A DNA stretch of 64,000 bases from Aminithiophilus ramosus (GTDB lineage Bacteria > Synergistota > Synergistia > Synergistales > Aminithiophilaceae): positions 1,737,453-1,801,452 of the forward strand of contig NZ_CP072943.1 in NCBI RefSeq assembly GCF_018069705.1, read 5' to 3'. Within the stretch, counting starts at the first letter, position 1. Each line of letters opens with the position of its first letter. Shown in pieces: positions 42,569 to 50,698 of this stretch. Position numbers and translations under genes: made by a program. The notes beneath the pieces were generated by a model. That model saw nothing but the letters and a program-made list of their open reading frames with translations, was not told the origin of the DNA and did not search any database.

Positions 42569-42618
42569 GACGGCGGAAGGAGGGGCACCGGAGTTCCGGT
42601 GCCCCTCCTCCCGCCGTC
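42569..42618. terminator. Hairpin terminator between the PDZ gene and hydF
   Basis: A near-perfect inverted repeat of about 24 bp with a 2-base centre between two convergent genes; probably bidirectional, although T-runs are weak. Confidence 0.65.
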
Positions 42619-43879
42619 AGAATCGGGAGGGAGCTCCCGACGTCCGGCCCTCCTGCCAGGCCAGGAGGGCCGACGGAAAGGGAGCGATGGCCCGTTCGAG
42701 AATGCCCATGACATAGGCGATGACGAGACCGTAGTTGGTGATGGCCAGACCGCCCTCGCGGGCCCTTCCGATGCGGTACTCCATCTCGCGGTGGTTGAGC
42801 ATGCAGCCGCCGCAGTGGACGATGACGGCATAGCGGGAGAGGTCGCGGGGAAAGGAGGCTCCCGACGTCCACTCGAAACGGATATCCCCTCCGGCCATCT
42901 GACGGATCCAGCGGGGAATCTTGACGGTGCCGATGTCGTCGGCCTGCTTGTGATGGGTACAGCCTTCGACGATGAGGACCGTCTCGCCCGGCTGAAGGCT
43001 TTCGATGCGCCTTATTCCCCGGACCAGTTCCGCCAGATCTCCCTTCTGACGGGCGAAGAGGATGGAGAAGGAGGTGAGGGGCACCGAGGACGGCGTGTCG
43101 GCCGACACCTTGAGGAAGGCCTGCGAATCGGTGATGACGATGGCCGGAGGTTCGGATAGCCCTTCAAGGGCCGCCTTCAGCTCCTGGTCTTTGGTGACGA
43201 GGGCCATGGCATCGTTTTCGAGGATGTCGCGGATCGTCTGCTGCTGAGGAAGAATGAGGCGCCCTTTCGGGGCGGCCTTGTCGATGGGGGTGACGAGGAC
43301 GGCCACCTGGCCGGGACCGATGAGATCACCGACAAGGGCCGGTTCGACATCTTCGAAGCGGGCGTTGGCCACGATCTGGGCCTTGACCTCCTGGACCCCC
43401 TCCCCTGTCGCGGCTCCGGCCAGGACGACGGGGACCCCCTCGAGGCTCTTGGCGAGGGCAAGTCGCCTCTCGTCGTCGAGGAGGTCGGCCTTGTTGACGA
43501 CGCAGAGGGCGGGGATTTTCCGCAGCCGCAGCTCCCGGAGAAATTCGGTCTCGAAAGGAGTGAAACCCTCCGTCCCGTCGACGACGACGATGGCGAAATG
43601 GCAACGCCGCAGCACTTCGTAGCTTTTTTCCACCCGTTTGAGCCCGAGTTCGCCGCTGTCGTCGAGACCGGCCGTGTCGATGAGGACGACGGGACCGATG
43701 GGCAACAGCTCCATGGCCTTGTAGACGGGGTCGGTCGTGGTGCCCGGCACATCGGAGGTGAGGGCGATATCCTGCCCCGTCAGGGCGTTGATGAGCGACG
43801 ATTTCCCGGCGTTCCGCCTTCCGAAGATGCCGATGTGGAAGCGATTGGCCATGGGCGTGGCATTCATGTCTTCGATCAT
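42617..43879 (-). CDS. hydF: [FeFe] hydrogenase maturation GTPase HydF
   Basis: A 420-residue HydF, the scaffold on which the H-cluster diiron subcluster is built. The GTPase domain has Gly-Arg-Arg-Asn-Ala-Gly-Lys-Ser-Ser (P-loop), Pro-Gly-Thr-Thr-Thr-Asp, Asp-Thr-Ala-Gly and Asn-Lys-Ala-Asp. A dimerisation domain follows. The [4Fe-4S] ligands are Cys-Thr-His-His and His-Cys-Gly-Gly-Cys near the C-terminus. The start at 43879 overlaps aspA as ATGA. HydE, HydG and the hydrogenase itself are not in the window. Confidence 0.95.
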   Translation of the reverse strand: MIEDMNATPMANRFHIGIFGRRNAGKSSLINALTGQDIALTSDVPGTTTDPVYKAMELLPIGPVVLIDTAGLDDSGELGLKRVEKSYEVLRRCHFAIVVVDGTEGFTPFETEFLRELRLRKIPALCVVNKADLLDDERRLALAKSLEGVPVVLAGAATGEGVQEVKAQIVANARFEDVEPALVGDLIGPGQVAVLVTPIDKAAPKGRLILPQQQTIRDILENDAMALVTKDQELKAALEGLSEPPAIVITDSQAFLKVSADTPSSVPLTSFSILFARQKGDLAELVRGIRRIESLQPGETVLIVEGCTHHKQADDIGTVKIPRWIRQMAGGDIRFEWTSGASFPRDLSRYAVIVHCGGCMLNHREMEYRIGRAREGGLAITNYGLVIAYVMGILERAIAPFPSALLAWQEGRTSGAPSRF

Positions 43880-45279
43880 GAGATCCTCCCTGAAAGCCCC
43901 CCTCCGGGGGCCGTCATCCGTTCGGGACGGAGCAGGAGATCGAGCTCCTCTTCGCCCAGCAGTCTTCTTTCGAGGACGACCTGACGCACCGTCTTGCCCG
44001 TCTCGCGGCAGAGGGCGGCCACTCGGGAGGCCTCGTCGTAGCCCAGGACTCCGGCGAGGACGGTCACGAGCGTGAAGCTTTCCGTCAGACGACGGCTGCA
44101 GCGAGCTTCGTCGGCGACGATGCCCCTGATGCAGAGATCGGTAAAAAGAGGAAGGGCCCGGGCCAGAAGGTCCACCATCTCGAGCAGGCTCTTGGCGATG
44201 AGGGGGAGAAAGGCGTTGAGTTCGAGCTGCCCGGCCTGGGCCGCCAGGGTGACGGCCATGTCGTCGGCCATGACGCGGTAGGCCACCTGCTGGACCATTT
44301 CGGGAATGACGGGGTTGATCTTGCCGGGCATGATAGACGACCCGGCCTGGCGGGGGGGGAGGACGATCTCTCCCAGGCCGGCCAAAGGCCCCGACGAGAG
44401 GAGACGCAGGTCGGAGGCTATCTTGGCCAGGTTCACGGCCGATGCCTTGAGAAGACCGGAGACTTCGACGAAGACGTCGGCGTTCTGCGTGGGATCCATC
44501 ATATATTCGGCCCGGGCAAGGCCGAGGCCCGTCAGGCTGCGGAGGCGCTCGATCACCTCGTAGATGTAGGCCTTGGGAGCCCCCAGCCCCGTCCCGACGG
44601 CCGTTCCGCCCAGATTGACCTGGCGCAGCCGCTCTTCGGCCTTGTAGAGCCGCCAGCGGTCGCGGGCCACGGCCTGAGCCCAGGCGCCGAACTCCTGCCC
44701 CAACGTAACGGGAAGGGCGTCCTGAAGCTGTGTCCTCCCCACTTTGACGACGGAGGAAAAGAGCTCCTCTTTCTCCTGCAGGGCCGACTGGAGACGGGCG
44801 AATTCCTCGGAGAGGACCTTGAGGCCCCTGATGGCGGCGATCCGCAGCGCCGTGGGGAAGACATCGTTCGTCGATTGGAAGCGGTTGACGTCGTCGAGGG
44901 GATGGACAAGACCGTAATCGCCCTTCCTTCCGCCCAAGATCTCGATGGCCCGATTGGCGATGACTTCGTTGGCGTTCATGTTGGCCGACGTCCCCGCTCC
45001 GCCCTGGAGACCGTCGACGACGAACTGATCCCGCAGAGCTCCGGCGAGGATCTCGTCGCAGGCGGCGATGATGGCCTCGGCCCGGGAGACGTCGAGGGCG
45101 CCGATGGCCCGGTTCGTCACGGCGGCGGCCTTTTTGACGACGACGAGGGCCTCGACGAGGGCGGGGTGGATGGCGACGCCCGTCAGGGCGAAGTTGACCC
45201 GGGCCCGGGCCGTGTGGATACCGTAATAGGCATCGTCGTCGATATCGACGGTGCCGAGCAGATCTTTTTCCTTTCGCAT
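43876..45279 (-). CDS. aspA: Aspartate ammonia-lyase
   Basis: A 467-residue fumarase/aspartase-superfamily enzyme, aspartate to fumarate plus ammonia. It has Thr-Ser-Ala-Asn-Met-Asn-Ala-Asn-Glu-Val, His-Pro-x-Asp-Asp-Val-Asn, Thr-Gln-Leu-Gln-Asp-Ala, and the signature loop Gly-Ser-Ser-Ile-Met-Pro-Gly-Lys-Ile-Asn-Pro-Val with its catalytic Ser. It is coupled to hydF by a 4 bp overlap. Genes of this type occur in other hyd maturation clusters, where ammonia for the bridging dithiomethylamine ligand has been proposed as the reason. Confidence 0.92.
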   Translation of the reverse strand: MRKEKDLLGTVDIDDDAYYGIHTARARVNFALTGVAIHPALVEALVVVKKAAAVTNRAIGALDVSRAEAIIAACDEILAGALRDQFVVDGLQGGAGTSANMNANEVIANRAIEILGGRKGDYGLVHPLDDVNRFQSTNDVFPTALRIAAIRGLKVLSEEFARLQSALQEKEELFSSVVKVGRTQLQDALPVTLGQEFGAWAQAVARDRWRLYKAEERLRQVNLGGTAVGTGLGAPKAYIYEVIERLRSLTGLGLARAEYMMDPTQNADVFVEVSGLLKASAVNLAKIASDLRLLSSGPLAGLGEIVLPPRQAGSSIMPGKINPVIPEMVQQVAYRVMADDMAVTLAAQAGQLELNAFLPLIAKSLLEMVDLLARALPLFTDLCIRGIVADEARCSRRLTESFTLVTVLAGVLGYDEASRVAALCRETGKTVRQVVLERRLLGEEELDLLLRPERMTAPGGGLSGRIS

Positions 45280-45374
45280 GGCGGAGGCCTTCCTTCTCGT
45301 TCTGTCGAGGGAAACGTCGGAAAAACGGGGCTTCCCGATAGAGAAGGATACCGCTCCGGGCACGAAGGGACAAG

Positions 45375-45770
45375 TCAGGCGATGAGCCCCAGTTTCCGCA
45401 GCTCTTCGAGGAGAAGGGCCCTTTTGATGGGCTTGAGCAGGTAGGCGTCGCAGAGATTTCCGTAGGCGTCGCCGACGCTTCTGAGATCGCCCAGGGCCGT
45501 GATCATGATGATTTTCGACCCGCTGGAGGAGACGATCCCCATCGACTCCTCCAGCTCCCGAATGAGGCGGAGGGCCTCCTGGCCGTCCATTTCGGGCATC
45601 ATGATATCCATGCAGATCAGGTCGTACGGTTCCTGCCCCTCCAGGGAAAGGCGGACGGCCCGAAGGGCCTCCTTCCCGTTGGCGGCGGCATGGACCGTCC
45701 CGTAGCTTTTGAGGATCTCCTGAATGAGCAGACGGCTGGTGAAGTCATCTTCCACGACAAGCGTCTTCAC
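45375..45770 (-). CDS. Stand-alone receiver domain response regulator
   Basis: A 131-residue CheY-like single receiver domain: Glu-Asp-Asp at residues 7-9, phosphate-accepting Asp55 in Cys-Met-Asp-Ile-Met-Met-Pro-Glu, Thr-Ala-Leu and Leu-Lys-Pro-Ile. No output domain. The GTG at 45770 overlaps the stop of the hybrid kinase as GTGA, so the two are made together and this is the probable terminal receiver of that phosphorelay. Confidence 0.9.
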   Translation of the reverse strand: MKTLVVEDDFTSRLLIQEILKSYGTVHAAANGKEALRAVRLSLEGQEPYDLICMDIMMPEMDGQEALRLIRELEESMGIVSSSGSKIIMITALGDLRSVGDAYGNLCDAYLLKPIKRALLLEELRKLGLIA

Positions 45771-48700
45771 GGCGATTCCCCCTCTTTGTTCACGTTTCTT
45801 TCGAAAACCCGCAATTCGGAGCAGAGGATATCGAAGGCCTCTCTCAGGGAGGGGAAAAGATCGGAAACCCGGACAAGATCGCCCCCCCTGGCGGCGATCT
45901 GAAGAGATCCGGCAAGGCGGGAGACGCCTTCCCCGGCCACATTGGAGGCGGCCCCCTTGAGGGAATGGGCCAGATCCTCGACGGCCGACCGGTTCCGGCT
46001 TTGGACGGCCTCTTCGAGGGCTTCCATCTGGCGGGGCCCATCGAAGAGGAAGGCCCTGGCCACCTTGCGGGCCAGTTCGCCGTCTCCCATGAGGTTGTCC
46101 AGCAGAAGCGCCTCGTCCCAGGAGGGTGCGCCCCTGCCTTCGGAAGCTCGGGCCGATTCCCGAGGCGGCTGGCCCCCTTCGGAGGCTTCGGGGAGCCAGC
46201 GGGCCAGGACGCGGGCCAGCTCGGCGGGAGATATGGGTTTGGAGACGTAGTCGTTCATCCCCGCCTCGATGCATTTTTCACGGTCCCCCTCCATAGCCAG
46301 GGCCGTCAGAGCCACGACGGGAATGTTCCCGTCGAGGACGGCCCCTCCATCGCGAATGAGACGGGTCGCCTCCATCCCGTCCATTTCGGGCATGTGGACA
46401 TCCATGAGGACCAGGTCATAGGCCTTTTTCCCCAGGACCTCGAGGGCCTTTCTGCCGCCGGAGACGGCCTGAGCCCGGAAGCCCAGCTTGTCCAGAAGGC
46501 CCAGGGCGACTTGGCTGCTGACGTCGTTGTCCTCGACGACGAGAATCGTCTCCCGTCTGTGGGGCCGTCCCTGTTCGACGACGAAGGGCTCTTCGACGGC
46601 GGCCACGTCGTCGGCCCGAGAGGCTTTGACCAGAGGCAGGCAGAAGGAAAAGGTCGATCCCTTCCCCTCCTCGCTTTCGACGTAGAGGGTGCCGCCCATC
46701 ATCTCGACGAGCTGTTTCGCGATGGCCAATCCCAGGCCGGCGCCTCCGTAGGGGCGCGTCGCCGACCCGTCGACCTGGAAAAAGGCCTCGAAAAGACGAT
46801 CCCGCTTCTCCCCGGCGATGCCGATCCCCGTGTCCCGGACGGAAAAGCGGACCTGAGCGACGCGTTCCGTCTCCGATTCGACGGAGAGGGAGAGGAGCAC
46901 CTCTCCTGTCGGCGTGAATTTGACGGCATTGGAGAGGAGGTTGTTGAGAACCTGCCGGATCCGGGCCGCCGCGCCGCGGAGGAAGGGGGGAAGGGCCTCG
47001 TCGACGGAGAGCCGGAGGGCAAGGCCCTTCTCCCCGGCCGCTTGGGATTGCGCGTCCAGAGCGGCATCGGCGAGAGCCCGGGGATCGAAATCGACGATCT
47101 CGAGGGAGGGTTTGCCCGCCTCGATCCGGGAGAGGTCGAGGATATCGTCGATGAGGTGCAGGAGGGACTCGCCGCAATCTCCGATGATCCGGGCGAAACG
47201 ACGCTGCTCCTCGTCGAGCTCCGTATCGAGGAGCAGCCCCGTCATGCCGATGACGCCGTTCAGGGGCGTTCGGATCTCGTGGCTCATGCAGGCAAGAAAA
47301 TCGCTTTTGGCCCGACTGGCCTTTTCCGCCCTGGCGGCCAGAGCCTCCGCCTCCAGGATCGCCTCGGCGAGGCGGGCATTGACCCGACGGAGATTTTCCT
47401 CGTTCCGCTTGGCGTCGGTGACGTCCATGTGGGTGCCGAACATGGTCAGAGGCTTTCCTTCGTCGTCGCGGGCGATGACGCGGCCTCGTCCGTAGATCCA
47501 GATCCAGTCTCCCTCCCTGTGCCTCAGCCTGATGTAGGCCTCGAAGAAGGCCGTTGCCCCGCGGAAGTGGGCTTCGAGACGCCCCCTGAAGGAGAGCAGA
47601 TCGGCAGGATGGGCGCGTTCCTCCCAGCTCCGGTAGGTGACGGGTTCCAGTTCGTCGGGCTCGAATCCGAGGAGACGGGCCCACTGCTCGTTGACGATCA
47701 GCCTTCCCGTGGGAATATCCCACTCCCAGGTGGCGACCTGCGTGGCATCGACGACGTTCTGAAGGCGGATCCGCTCGTCGTGCAACGTCTTCCGGGCCGC
47801 CTCTCGGGCCGTGATATCGAAAAAGACGGTGGCGAAGCGTCCCGGCCCCACCCTATAGGCGCTGACGGCAAGATGGCGTCCCAAGGGCTCGGCGAACCGC
47901 TCGAAGTTGGCCGCCTCGCCCGTCTCGACGACGCGACCGAAAATCCCGACGAACGGGGCCTCGCCCGCACCGGACAGAAGGGAACGTATGGGGCGTCCCA
48001 GACATTTCGACAGGGCCAGCCCCGTGTGGGACTCGAAGGCGGGATTGGCGTCGAGGATCAGGTAGTCGACGGGACGGCCCTCGTCGTCCAGGATGATCTG
48101 TTGGAGCGATATGGCCGCAACGGCGTGGCGGAAGAGGTCGCGGAGATTTCTCTCGCTCTCGGCCAGGGCGGCCTGGCGATCGGCGACGAGTTCGTCGGTG
48201 CGACGAAGGAAAAGGTAAAAATAGCCCAGAAGCGTCGCGAGGAGAAGGGCTCCCGTCGAGGCCCCGACGAGGAGGGTTTTCTGAAGGGAGGCTCTCTGGC
48301 GGACGGCGTCGTAGCGGACGTCGAGGCGGGCCAGGACGTGGCCCGAAAGATCCTTCAGAGGGATCTCCTCCCCCCGCCACAAGGAGGCGCCGGCCCCTTC
48401 GACCGGATCATCGCCCAAAGCCATGCTCTCCGGAGGACCCGATCGGGGAGTGTAGAGGATGACCGGATCGGGAAGTTCCTCCCAGCGAGCGTCGCGCCCC
48501 AGGAGAACCATCTCCGCCTCCCATTCCGGGCGGCGAAGGTCCTCCTTGTCGACGAGAAGCATCAGATGAAAGCCAGGGCGGCGACCGAAACGACGGAGAA
48601 GCCCGTCGAGGGACCGTTCCAGCCGGACATAGCCCACGAGGGCCTCTCCATCGCGAAGAGGCTGGACGACGCAAAACGACACCCTTCCCGAAGGGCCGCG

Positions 48701-49780
48701 CTCCAGGCCCGCGACGGCTCTGCCCTGCTTTTCGGCCTCCAGGACCGTCACATTATCGACGTCCTCTCCGATCCTTTCCGGACGGTCAACAAGGACGCGG
48801 CGACGGCTGTCGAGCAGGGAAAAGGAATCGAAAGGCCCCCTCTCGGCCAGGAAGGCGTAAAGGGACGACCAGGAAAGGACGGGGGCTCCGACGTCGTCCG
48901 CGCCTTCCCCGCCCTTGGCGGGGAAGGCGGCGAAGGTTCGGGCGAGCAGGAGGAGCTCCTCGGCCTGAACGTCGAGGGCCTCCTCGAAGTCGCGGCGGAA
49001 GGCCTCCATCGTGACCGTCACGTCATCTCTTCTTCGAGCCTCGGCATAGCGCCAGAGGAAGAGAAAGGGACCGGCCACGAGAGCGACGGTCACCAGGACG
49101 AGGGGGGCGAAGAGGGAGCGCAGGACGGGACGATCCGCACGGTCTCCCTCGCGAAAGCCGAAGAGAAGGAGCAGGGCCAAAACGCAGAAAAGCAGGGCGG
49201 CGACCCCCAGAGGGAGGGCCGCCTCGGCCAGGATCTCCCTTTTCCACGAAGAGGCGTCGACATCCTGGCCCAGGTAGGCCACGACCTGCCCCGTCTGCGG
49301 GTCCAGGAGAGGGACGAAACCCGAGATCCAGGTCCCCCAGCGATCGGAGACGGGGCCGACGACCAGGGGAAGACCGGCCGAATAGGCCGCGATAGACCGA
49401 GGGTCCATCTCATCGTAGACCTGCCCCGGCGGCGATTCGTCGGGAGAACCTTCCGGCTCGGAGTCGGCGTAAAAGAAAAAGCGCCCGTCGGGGCGACGCC
49501 CCATGAGGTAGACGAAGGTACTCGCCCGGTAGAAGGCCCGGGCACGCTGAAGCCGTTCCTTGAGGGCCTGGTAGGCGGAGTTCAGCCGATCGTCCTCTCC
49601 TCCGGCAAGGGAGCGGATGATCTCGACGTCGAAGGTCTCGGCAAGATAGGAGGTCTCGCGAAGGAGAGTGGCCCCTCTCTCCTTTTCCATGCGACGCAGC
49701 ATCGCCATAGAAAAAAGGACCAGGGCCAGGGCCAGGAGGAATAGAAGCATTCCCCGGCGAAGCCCGGCCCGATCGCTCAT
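45767..49780 (-). CDS. Hybrid sensor histidine kinase with receiver and HPt domains
   Basis: A 1337-residue multi-domain kinase. There are TM helices at about 8-28, 165-190 and 205-230, a second large extracytoplasmic sensing region, and a TM helix near 490-510. Two PAS domains follow (about 540-650 and 670-790; the second is PAS_3-like with Trp-Glu-Trp-Asp). Then come HisKA (Cys-Met-Ser-His-Glu-Ile-Arg-Thr-Pro), the ATPase, a receiver with Met-Asp-Val-His-Met-Pro-Glu-Met and an HPt domain (Ala-His-Ser-Leu-Lys-Gly-Ala). All phosphorelay steps lie in one chain plus the coupled receiver. The start at 49780 or a GTG 6 codons earlier are both possible. Confidence 0.92.
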   Translation of the reverse strand: MSDRAGLRRGMLLFLLALALVLFSMAMLRRMEKERGATLLRETSYLAETFDVEIIRSLAGGEDDRLNSAYQALKERLQRARAFYRASTFVYLMGRRPDGRFFFYADSEPEGSPDESPPGQVYDEMDPRSIAAYSAGLPLVVGPVSDRWGTWISGFVPLLDPQTGQVVAYLGQDVDASSWKREILAEAALPLGVAALLFCVLALLLLFGFREGDRADRPVLRSLFAPLVLVTVALVAGPFLFLWRYAEARRRDDVTVTMEAFRRDFEEALDVQAEELLLLARTFAAFPAKGGEGADDVGAPVLSWSSLYAFLAERGPFDSFSLLDSRRRVLVDRPERIGEDVDNVTVLEAEKQGRAVAGLERGPSGRVSFCVVQPLRDGEALVGYVRLERSLDGLLRRFGRRPGFHLMLLVDKEDLRRPEWEAEMVLLGRDARWEELPDPVILYTPRSGPPESMALGDDPVEGAGASLWRGEEIPLKDLSGHVLARLDVRYDAVRQRASLQKTLLVGASTGALLLATLLGYFYLFLRRTDELVADRQAALAESERNLRDLFRHAVAAISLQQIILDDEGRPVDYLILDANPAFESHTGLALSKCLGRPIRSLLSGAGEAPFVGIFGRVVETGEAANFERFAEPLGRHLAVSAYRVGPGRFATVFFDITAREAARKTLHDERIRLQNVVDATQVATWEWDIPTGRLIVNEQWARLLGFEPDELEPVTYRSWEERAHPADLLSFRGRLEAHFRGATAFFEAYIRLRHREGDWIWIYGRGRVIARDDEGKPLTMFGTHMDVTDAKRNEENLRRVNARLAEAILEAEALAARAEKASRAKSDFLACMSHEIRTPLNGVIGMTGLLLDTELDEEQRRFARIIGDCGESLLHLIDDILDLSRIEAGKPSLEIVDFDPRALADAALDAQSQAAGEKGLALRLSVDEALPPFLRGAAARIRQVLNNLLSNAVKFTPTGEVLLSLSVESETERVAQVRFSVRDTGIGIAGEKRDRLFEAFFQVDGSATRPYGGAGLGLAIAKQLVEMMGGTLYVESEEGKGSTFSFCLPLVKASRADDVAAVEEPFVVEQGRPHRRETILVVEDNDVSSQVALGLLDKLGFRAQAVSGGRKALEVLGKKAYDLVLMDVHMPEMDGMEATRLIRDGGAVLDGNIPVVALTALAMEGDREKCIEAGMNDYVSKPISPAELARVLARWLPEASEGGQPPRESARASEGRGAPSWDEALLLDNLMGDGELARKVARAFLFDGPRQMEALEEAVQSRNRSAVEDLAHSLKGAASNVAGEGVSRLAGSLQIAARGGDLVRVSDLFPSLREAFDILCSELRVFERNVNKEGESP

Positions 49781-49965
49781 GCTCGCCTTCTTTGCCACGG
49801 CCCTACCCCCATTGTTCCCGATTGAGACCATTGGAATCATTGTAGGGGAGATGAAAGGGAAGGTCACGGCCAGGTCTCAGGCAAAGGAGCGGGCAGCTCC
49901 GTTCCGGGAAGAGGAGCCGACGGGAGGCGATCGCTTCCGCAGGCCCGTGACATCGAGAGATCCTT

Positions 49966-50589
49966 TTATCGAAAAAGGTTCCGCGGGACATCGGCCCATC
50001 GCGCGAGGGCCCTCTCCGCCTTGGCAGGATCGAGGCGGTGGCCCTGGGGCGACGGGGACGAAACGGGAAGCCCCATCCAGTGAGGTAGGGGAGAGGAGAA
50101 GGCCGCCTCCAGAGCCAGAGGCAGAGGAAGGGGACCTCGGTAGCGTCCCTCCTCCGACGCCAACCTCTCGCGGAGAGCCTCGAGCGGAGAAGAGGCGCCA
50201 CCCTCCCAGAAGCGCAAGGGACCGGACGATTTCCAGGCGTTGACGACGCCCAGCTCCATGAAATCGGGCCTCCCCTCGAAAAGACCCTCCAGACCGGGAA
50301 GGGCTCGCAGTGCCGCCGGAGAGGGCCCGGGCCGATCCGGATCGAGAAGGGCCATCGCCAGTCGACGCTGAACGTCCCTTTCAGGAGGGAAACGAAGTCC
50401 CAGGAACATCTCGCCCTCTTCCGTCTCGAAAAAAAGCTCGACGGCCACATCCCGTCGGGCCCCCTCTAACCAGAGAAGGAAGCGTTCCTTTCGCCCTTTC
50501 TCTCCCGGCAGCAGGTGGAGGGCCTCCTCCCAGAGGCCATCAAGGGCAAACTGCCAGCGCAAGAACCTTCCCTCTTTTCCCGTGTCCAC
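49966..50589 (-). CDS. Hypothetical protein (207 aa)
   Basis: A 207-residue soluble protein I do not recognise. It has no signal peptide or membrane helix and contains many Trp, Pro and Leu residues; a Gly-Leu-Arg-Phe-Pro-Pro-Glu-Arg-Asp segment sits near residue 66 and a Pro-Leu-Pro-Leu-Pro-Leu-Ala-Leu run near 150. It lies on the same strand as, and 109 bases downstream of, the P-type ATPase gene, but shows no ion-transport feature. The start has no strong ribosome binding site, so the N-terminus may be shorter. Confidence 0.6.
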   Translation of the reverse strand: MDTGKEGRFLRWQFALDGLWEEALHLLPGEKGRKERFLLWLEGARRDVAVELFFETEEGEMFLGLRFPPERDVQRRLAMALLDPDRPGPSPAALRALPGLEGLFEGRPDFMELGVVNAWKSSGPLRFWEGGASSPLEALRERLASEEGRYRGPLPLPLALEAAFSSPLPHWMGLPVSSPSPQGHRLDPAKAERALARWADVPRNLFR

Positions 50590-50698
50590 GACCGCGCCTC
50601 CTTTTGCGGACAGACGGACCGCGACGAGCGGTACGGCGGCCGTCGCGAAGAAAACGTTCCGATCGGAAGGGCTTCCCGCCTCGACGGAACGTGACCGG

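Noticed and set aside
45965-49744. Plus-strand open frame of about 1260 codons opposite the hybrid kinase
   Set aside because: A shadow of the kinase; composition is Gly/Glu/Pro/Arg-rich without domains.
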